A DNA stretch of 29,333 bases from positions 1 through 29,333 of the IMG/VR virus record IMGVR_UViG_3300032173_000637; one strand, given 5' to 3'. Of the stretch, positions 24,564-29,333 are shown piece after piece. The position numbers and the translations under genes are program-made. This stretch comes from a virus. Under the pieces are notes generated by a model. That model was not told where the DNA came from. It did no database searches and worked only from the letters and a program-made list of their open reading frames with translations. How positions within the stretch are numbered: position 1 is the first letter of the stretch; every line of letters starts with the position of its first letter.

Positions 24564-26126
24564 CTAAGCGTTCGTGTCCGACGCATTCCCAGCAGGCACA
24601 GGTTGTCTGCCGTTCCCGTTGCCACCCGCAGGCACAGGGGGCTGGTTGGGTTGAGCTGCAGCCAACGCAAGCGCTTCTTCCTGCTTCTGCGCGTTCGCTT
24701 TTTCAATCCGCTTATACATTTCGGCCCACTGATCAGGCCGGAGGTTCATGATCTGTGTAGCGACAAACTCAGCATCGACCACTCCGAGGTCAGCGAGTAC
24801 CTTTGCTGCCTGTGCTTGGTTGTGGAGGATCTGCGATTGCTCGAGCTCGTCCCGACGAGATGGGTTCGGCCAATCAATCAGGTACTTCACCGAGCCTGGG
24901 TTGATTCCCTCAAGGATCAACTGCACTATGATCAGGTGCGACACTAGCTCGCTCAACATCGCCTGGACGCGACGAACCGTTCGAGCAAACCGTCTGTCCT
25001 CGTAAGCGAGCGTCGCCTTTGAGTTGATGTCCTTCTCGATCCCCAGGTACGCCTTCGGAACGAGCAAGCTCGCCATGATCTTGTCGCGGTAGTACAATAG
25101 CGGATCAAGATTAGAGAACGCAGTACTTGAGGTATCCAGGACTTTCACATCGCCCAGGCCTGGATACACTTTACCACCGAACTCTCGGTAGCCCGTGCCG
25201 ATGAAGATGTCCTTCACGACACTCAGCTCATCCTTGCCAACGACACCCGACGAGATCTTCTGCATCATCAGGTCTCGCTTGAACTTGCGAACGAATGCCT
25301 CTGACTCCTTGCGGCTCATGCCAGAGGTGTCGACGATGAACATCAGACGGGCAAATGCACGCGTGAGCCAGTTAGCGCACATTGCCTCTTCCATCGCCTT
25401 CAGCTTTTGCCACGACACTCTCGCAGTAGCTAGAAGCGAACGTCCGTACGGACTCGCTCCACTTCGGTTCCAGCGGAGGTGCTCGATCTGCCACGGGTAG
25501 AAGCCTGCCAGGAACGTATCCGAGCCAATCTCTTTCTGCTCAAAAGCCCAGGAGCCTGTCTCCGTGCCGTCCATCAGCAGACCTTGCGGGTCCTCGTTGC
25601 GGAACATCGATCGGGGTGGCATGAACATCAGTCGAGAGATATCCATACCGCTGTTGACTACAATCTGCTGGAAGTTGTCGCCGTACAGGAGCGCATCGCG
25701 TGCAACTCCTACGATCTTCTCCTTCAGCTTCGTACGCTCGAGCATGTCTTCGACGATTGTCTGTGTGCGTACGGAACCGCCCCTCTGAAACACGACGCGA
25801 AACGGCTCCTGCGAGCCTCCCTCAGAGTTCACTGCCTCGTCGGCAAGGATCTGAAGAGATGCTGCCACCTCATCAATCGTCCGCTCCATCTCCTCGACGT
25901 CGGAGTAAACCTCGAAGCGGGTACTCGACTGAGGGTCGAAAGCCTTAGTCCATCGATTCCATGTGGCGTCAAGAAGGCCAACAGTGGTATCATGATCATC
26001 GGGAGCTGGATAGTCCGCCTTGAGACCAATCACGCGTGCAATACGCGCGCGCAGTCTGTTTGTCCAGGGCTCGACCCTGGTTAGCTCGTCGATCGTGGTC
26101 ATTACAGCACCGTTACCGGAAACCAT
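24564..26126 (-). CDS. Portal protein, T4 gp20-like
   Basis: ATG 26126 has GGAGGAG 6 nt upstream and overlaps the terminase end by 25 nt; a second ATG at 26102 would form a TAATG junction but has no site. The 520-residue protein shows the gp20 pattern: DALLYGDNFQQIVVN, a middle segment GGKVYPGLGDVKVLDTSS, and LLYYRDKIMASLLVPKAYLG followed by the YEDRRFARTVRRVQ helix. Portals form the dodecameric DNA channel at the capsid vertex and dock the terminase. The C-terminus is low complexity: QPPVPAGGNGNGRQPVPAGN contains a doubled PVPAG unit and one copy of the repeated 10-mer. The call is secure. Confidence 0.92.
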   Translation of the reverse strand: MVSGNGAVMTTIDELTRVEPWTNRLRARIARVIGLKADYPAPDDHDTTVGLLDATWNRWTKAFDPQSSTRFEVYSDVEEMERTIDEVAASLQILADEAVNSEGGSQEPFRVVFQRGGSVRTQTIVEDMLERTKLKEKIVGVARDALLYGDNFQQIVVNSGMDISRLMFMPPRSMFRNEDPQGLLMDGTETGSWAFEQKEIGSDTFLAGFYPWQIEHLRWNRSGASPYGRSLLATARVSWQKLKAMEEAMCANWLTRAFARLMFIVDTSGMSRKESEAFVRKFKRDLMMQKISSGVVGKDELSVVKDIFIGTGYREFGGKVYPGLGDVKVLDTSSTAFSNLDPLLYYRDKIMASLLVPKAYLGIEKDINSKATLAYEDRRFARTVRRVQAMLSELVSHLIIVQLILEGINPGSVKYLIDWPNPSRRDELEQSQILHNQAQAAKVLADLGVVDAEFVATQIMNLRPDQWAEMYKRIEKANAQKQEEALALAAAQPNQPPVPAGGNGNGRQPVPAGNASDTNA

Positions 26127-27940
26127 CTTCGCTCCTCCACGTGCTCTGCACTCTCTTCATCGTCAGGTGCTTTGCTGACGTCTCGTACGTAGGCCGCTAT
26201 CGTATCGTCAGCCAGATCGTCCCACTGCGACCAGGGATCTTTCTCGGCCACTGCCATTTCTGCTCTGGTTAGACGTTCGCCATACGTATGAATGTCGCTC
26301 TGCAACGTACTTACTGAGTTGAGTGCATCCCACTGCTGTGCTAATCGCCAAGCCATCTCGAGTGCGTCTAGTGCATCGTCCTCGCCACCACCGCCAGCTT
26401 GCTCTAGCTCAAGCTCCAGGTTCTCTTGTCCTCTATTGCATACCAGAATGTACTCGTTCTCCATGTCTGGCTGCAGCGATTGAATCCTGAGTTCCTTCGC
26501 ACCCCTGTGCGCCTGCTGAATGGGCACGATCGGAAGATATGTGCCGTCTTCCATCGATGCCTTAGCCGACTGCGTTGCGTAGAACGCTTGGAACTGTACT
26601 GCTTCAATACCATACCGGGAGAACGTGTACTGTCTTCCCCACTTGTTCTGATCCAACATGATCTGGTCAGGGGGCCGACGCCTCTTGTCGACCTCTAGCA
26701 CAAATCCCTGACCCATAGGCGACTTCGCCATGATGACGATAGCTGACGGATCCGATCTGAGGTTCTTTCCTAGCGAGGGATCAGTCGCACCAAAGATTGC
26801 ACAATCAATGAGCCGAACCGATGGACGACCATTGAGCGGTACCAGCCACAGCTCAGGAATCCCTTCAGCGCTTTTGCGAAGCTGCTTTTCATACTTGCCC
26901 CACTTCTTGAACAACCTTGTCTCGGGGTCGACCGGTTCATTCTGTAGTTCCATTGCGAACGACGAAGTTCCCTCGGACACCCTCATCGTCATTAAGTCGT
27001 AGTACGTGTAGGCCTCAGGCCATGCAGTCTCAACACCCTGTAGCATTTCCCTACGATGTGACAGGAAGTACTGCCGCGCAGTTAGCTCCTTCGCCGGGTC
27101 CGCCAGGTTCGTCAGAATCTGTCGCCACTCCTCCCACAGGTCCTCCCGATCCGCCCAATGTATCACTGCCTTGTACACTTTGCTCTTGAAGAGCGGATTC
27201 TTCGCAAGTCTCGCAGTCAGACAATTGAAGTGGATGAAGTTGCCGACTACGACTACTTTCGTATCGTCCCACCCAGCACGCATCACAGACCGAGTGAACC
27301 ACTCCCAGGTTCCTTCTCGCTGCACATCGCTTTGGACGGCCTTGATTTCCTCTGGATCGTCTACGACGATCAGGTCGGGGCGCCACTGCATGTATTTGCG
27401 CCCACGGATCTTCATCCCCGACCCCAGGGCTGACACCTTCACCAGGTTGCTCGTCTCGATGTCGTCTTCCTGCCACTTGCGCCCCCGAAAGCTTCCGAAG
27501 TCTTCCTCGATGCGCTCGTTGTGTTCCAGGTCGTCTTTTATCGTGGCCAGCTGGCCCTTCGCCTGTGACTCCGAGTCGGAGATGACTAAGATGTGATGGC
27601 GCTTCGTAAACACGATCGCGTACATCGGGAGTCCGAGTGTTGCCCACGTTGTCTTCGCATGACCACGCGGCCACGCAAGAACTTGGTTAGCCCTCCCCTT
27701 CGTCTGAAACAGTGCCTGGCACTCTAGTGCAAACTCCCTGTGCATCTTCGCAGGCTCTTTGCTGAAGTGCTTACCTAAGTAGAACCTGCAAAAGAACTCG
27801 ATGTCGATCTCTGCTAACTGTACACGAAGACTCTTGTCCGGTCGCTTATCAAGCAGTCCCGAAGACTCCAACGTTCCAACGTCGAAGTTCCGCAGGAGCG
27901 CTTCCTGTATTAGTCTTAGATCAAGATCCGTCAGGTTCAT
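26102..27940 (-). CDS. terL: Terminase large subunit
   Basis: The 612-residue packaging motor starts at ATG 27940; an in-frame TGA lies two codons upstream, so no longer start exists. The ATPase domain has a Walker A-like WPRGHAKTT at about 90-98 and Walker B LIVVDDPEE at about 190-198. The nuclease domain has an Asp in GATDPSLG (about residue 387), and EDDALDALEMA near 520 carries later metal-binding acids. It packages DNA into proheads and cuts it at the end of packaging. The ribosome binding site (GGTGA) is weak, which suggests coupling to an upstream reading frame. This is the landmark gene for orientation of the head module. Confidence 0.97.
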   Translation of the reverse strand: MNLTDLDLRLIQEALLRNFDVGTLESSGLLDKRPDKSLRVQLAEIDIEFFCRFYLGKHFSKEPAKMHREFALECQALFQTKGRANQVLAWPRGHAKTTWATLGLPMYAIVFTKRHHILVISDSESQAKGQLATIKDDLEHNERIEEDFGSFRGRKWQEDDIETSNLVKVSALGSGMKIRGRKYMQWRPDLIVVDDPEEIKAVQSDVQREGTWEWFTRSVMRAGWDDTKVVVVGNFIHFNCLTARLAKNPLFKSKVYKAVIHWADREDLWEEWRQILTNLADPAKELTARQYFLSHRREMLQGVETAWPEAYTYYDLMTMRVSEGTSSFAMELQNEPVDPETRLFKKWGKYEKQLRKSAEGIPELWLVPLNGRPSVRLIDCAIFGATDPSLGKNLRSDPSAIVIMAKSPMGQGFVLEVDKRRRPPDQIMLDQNKWGRQYTFSRYGIEAVQFQAFYATQSAKASMEDGTYLPIVPIQQAHRGAKELRIQSLQPDMENEYILVCNRGQENLELELEQAGGGGEDDALDALEMAWRLAQQWDALNSVSTLQSDIHTYGERLTRAEMAVAEKDPWSQWDDLADDTIAAYVRDVSKAPDDEESAEHVEERRWFPVTVL

Positions 27941-28055
27941 GCGTCACCAGTGGTAGGCCCCTCGCTGTCCCCTCGCGGCTCTCGGGAGGCACAGGGGGAA
28001 GGGAGCGTCGAAAGAGAGACGCGCCCAATGGGATCCGCGAGACTGCTAGAGGAGG
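27921..28055 (-). pseudogene. Putative 3' remnant of the gene interrupted by the HNH body
   Basis: After the HNH stop codon the same frame stays open to a TGA at 27921-27923 inside the terminase start. It reads RRSLPPVPPESREGTARGLP and ends THEPDGS. PPVPPE repeats the N-terminal PPVPPE of the HNH protein, in the same frame exactly 591 bp (197 codons) away. Removing one repeat and the DNA between leaves a 72-residue frame that overlaps terL by 20 nt, in keeping with the operon. No start codon with a site is visible, so it is probably not translated on its own. Confidence 0.45.
27985..27999 (-). repeat. 15-bp direct repeat, copy downstream of HNH body
   Basis: Minus-strand TCCCCCTGTGCCTCC, identical to 28576-28590 and followed in both by a GAG-containing stretch. 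It includes the 10-mer CCCCCTGTGC found elsewhere in the window. This copy lies between the HNH stop and terL. Confidence 0.85.
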
Positions 28056-28730
28056 TTATGCTAGCGGAACGCCCCACGGATCGGTATATTCAGGAATCAC
28101 GTTCAGATATGCGAACTCGCCATACACTTCGATGGCCTTGTGGTTGTAGGCCAACGCGGCGAGCTCCTGGTTAGGGAACTTAGATCCAATGTAGTAGGTG
28201 TGCCCTTCGCTCGTGATGGCCGACTCGTAATGGCCTGTACGCTTGTTCAGCCACACACCCTTGTATTCCGAGGTTGTGCCATCACGTCGCTTGCCGATGT
28301 TATGTAGGTTAGCCGCATGCGAGCAGACACGAAGGTTCAGTCGGCGATTGTCGAGTGAGTCGCCGTTAATGTGATCAACCTTCAAAGTCATAGGTGCACC
28401 TGTGATCTCTCGGTGCATCTGGATCTTCCCACCGCCCTTGCGCCATCTCGTCGCGATGCCGTATCCAGCCACATCCTCGGAGTAGTGCCACTTGTGCATA
28501 TTTAGTCCGTGAAAGTCGGCCGCGTCTACGATCGCGTAATAACCTTTAGAGAGAATGATGACCGCAGCGCCCTCCGGAGGCACAGGGGGAGGTGAGTCTG
28601 CTTGGAGACGAGTGTGAACGCTCCGTGTTCCTTCTGCCATCGCACGTGCACGTAGCTTGGCAACAAGGTCGACAGGAATGTTGGGATCTGTTCGAATAGG
28701 CTCGGTGGCATTCACACTCGCGTCAGTCAT
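28056..28730 (-). CDS. HNH-AP2 homing-type endonuclease
   Basis: The 224-residue protein starts at ATG 28730, overlapping the upstream stop as ATGA with AAGGA 6 nt before it. Residues about 57-144 are an HNH_3-type domain: YYAIVDAADFHGLNMHKWHY, MHREITGAP, KVDHINGDSLDNRRLNLRVC and NLHN, with the expected His, Asp-His and Asn residues. Residues about 155-210 are an AP2-type DNA-binding domain (SEYKGVWLNKRTGHYESAI, then AALAYNHKAIEVYGEFAYLN). HNH genes often sit beside terminase genes and either spread as homing elements or assist packaging. Residues 1-50 are unlike the HNH family and end at PPPVPPE, where the HNH domain begins; they may belong to a gene into which the element moved. Confidence 0.9.
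   Translation of the reverse strand: MTDASVNATEPIRTDPNIPVDLVAKLRARAMAEGTRSVHTRLQADSPPPVPPEGAAVIILSKGYYAIVDAADFHGLNMHKWHYSEDVAGYGIATRWRKGGGKIQMHREITGAPMTLKVDHINGDSLDNRRLNLRVCSHAANLHNIGKRRDGTTSEYKGVWLNKRTGHYESAITSEGHTYYIGSKFPNQELAALAYNHKAIEVYGEFAYLNVIPEYTDPWGVPLA
28576..28590 (-). repeat. 15-bp direct repeat, copy inside HNH N-terminus
   Basis: Minus-strand TCCCCCTGTGCCTCC encoding PPVP just before the HNH domain starts. Its partner is at 27985-27999; the distance between copies is an exact multiple of three. Confidence 0.85.
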
Positions 28731-28837
28731 TTCTTGTCCTTGGCCTTTGGCTTCGCCTTCGGTTTTACCTTAGGCTTGGGCTTGGGCTTGTCCTTCTTGA
28801 CCTTTTCGACTCCGACTACGGGATCAGACTTGGCCAT
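28727..28837 (-). CDS. Small Lys/Pro-rich protein
   Basis: A 36-residue frame starts at ATG 28837 with AGGAG 7 nt upstream and ends ATGA with the HNH gene start. It begins MAKSDPVVGVEKVKK and continues as alternating Lys-Pro and Lys-Ala (KPKPKPKVKPKAKPKAK), ending KDKK. The charge is strongly positive, so DNA or RNA binding, or an internal virion role, is possible. Good ribosome binding site, tight coupling and lack of other frames make it likely real despite its size. No family is recognised. Confidence 0.65.
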   Translation of the reverse strand: MAKSDPVVGVEKVKKDKPKPKPKVKPKAKPKAKDKK

Positions 28838-28840
28838 TGT

Positions 28841-28875
28841 AGCTCCTCTCTAGATGCGGTTAGGAGACTAGGAGA
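28841..28875. repeat. Short 8-bp tandem repeat in a small intergenic gap
   Basis: Minus-strand CTCCTAGT occurs twice in a row with a third partial copy, directly after the stop of the upstream gene and before the ribosome binding site of the Lys/Pro gene. Probably replication slippage; no function is evident. Confidence 0.5.
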
Positions 28876-29333
28876 CTAGGAGCTAGAGGGCGGCTCACCG
28901 ATGGCAGCAGCAGAGTCGCCCTCATCCCCCATATCGTCTACAGCCGCGCTGGTAGCGGTCACACGCTGCGCAAGGAGGTCCCGCAGAGTGGGCGTACCAG
29001 TCCCGCTGTTAAGACGCACGTCGATAGGAACGGGTTCACTGGGCATATCGCCAATGGACTGTTGTAGTTGAACGAACTCGCGCAACATTTGCCAGTACAT
29101 CTGGGTCATGCGCGTGGCTTCGATAGTGATCCCTCTTCCCGCGCCGGCACCTTTCCCACCGGTACCGCCCCCATCTTGAGAGGGAGCGATGTCTTCTAGG
29201 AGAAGGGCGGTCGACAAGCGATCCTCCGTCGTACGGAGCAGTCGCTCCATTTGGCCGACGGCATCGACCTTGACATCCAAGTCTTGTAGGGCTTTGCGGA
29301 GATGTGAGACTGGAAGGATCCAGGTGATGGGAA
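28876..29333 (-). CDS. Hypothetical protein upstream of HNH/terL, 5' end outside window
   Basis: The frame is open to the window edge. A TTG at 29280 is possible as a start but has no ribosome binding site, and the upstream codons read on as helix (HLRKALQDLDVKVDAV), so I treat the gene as 5'-partial with about 152 residues visible. It has an N-terminal helix, a Gly-rich linker (GGGTGGKGAGAGRG), a second helix (MTQMYWQMLREFVQLQQSIG) and an acidic tail (DDMGDEGDSAAAIGEPPSSS). Helix, linker and helix before terL would suit a small terminase or assembly factor, but no helix-turn-helix is seen in the visible part. Function unknown. Confidence 0.65.
   Translation of the reverse strand, partial: PITWILPVSHLRKALQDLDVKVDAVGQMERLLRTTEDRLSTALLLEDIAPSQDGGGTGGKGAGAGRGITIEATRMTQMYWQMLREFVQLQQSIGDMPSEPVPIDVRLNSGTGTPTLRDLLAQRVTATSAAVDDMGDEGDSAAAIGEPPSSS

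Noticed and set aside
27941-28055. Promoter or intrinsic terminator in the gap before terL
   Set aside because: I found no convincing -35/-10 pair and only a 5-bp stem without a T-run.
28100-28270. AP2 domain suggesting a eukaryotic-type transcription factor
   Set aside because: AP2 domains are regularly fused to HNH homing endonucleases in phages, which fits the rest of this protein.

Overview
The window is the late (virion structure) region of a double-stranded DNA tailed phage or prophage. Every gene I support lies on the minus strand, so the operon reads from high to low coordinates. Genes are packed end to end with TAATG, ATGA or GTGA junctions or overlaps of up to about 30 nt, and most starts have a clear AGGAG-type ribosome binding site. 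No stretch over 300 bases lacks a gene, and I saw no tRNA, rRNA, CRISPR array or integrase. The host cannot be named from this sequence. Base composition is mixed. The major capsid, major tail and small Gp80-like genes use more C/G-ending codons than the rest, which fits high expression.

Layout in transcription order: (1) a gene cut by the window edge (29333-28876), a 36-residue Lys/Pro protein and an HNH-AP2 endonuclease; (2) a head module of large terminase, portal, prohead protease/scaffold and major capsid protein, whose portal, protease and capsid resemble T4 gp20, gp21 and gp23; (3) a five-gene modification cassette (22198-16981): GT4-like glycosyltransferase, GT2 glycosyltransferase fused to a methyltransferase, radical SAM/SPASM enzyme, second methyltransferase, and alkaline-phosphatase-superfamily phosphodiesterase; (4) a Gp80-like virion protein and a protein ending in about fifteen 20-residue repeats; (5) head-tail connectors, a zinc-ribbon protein, tail terminator and major tail protein; (6) tail assembly chaperones G and GT joined by a GTTAAAC -1 frameshift, a gpG-like tail completion protein and a tape measure protein of about 2,886 residues; (7) a distal tail protein and a PKD-like tail protein cut by the other window edge.

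The tape measure predicts a very long siphovirus tail (roughly 430 nm by the usual 0.15 nm per residue rule), combined with a T4-type head module. The cassette between capsid and head-tail genes most likely builds or modifies a glycan on the virion or on a host-surface component; its substrate cannot be read from the sequence.

The least explained signals are: a 10-mer, CCCCCTGTGC, present seven times (six on the coding strand) in unrelated codon contexts and once outside annotated genes; an HNH gene body lying between two 15-bp copies of that motif, in frame with an apparent remnant of the gene it interrupted; a perfect 15-bp inverted repeat inside the first glycosyltransferase; and a duplicated HEVLGH zinc-protease-like domain in the tape measure.
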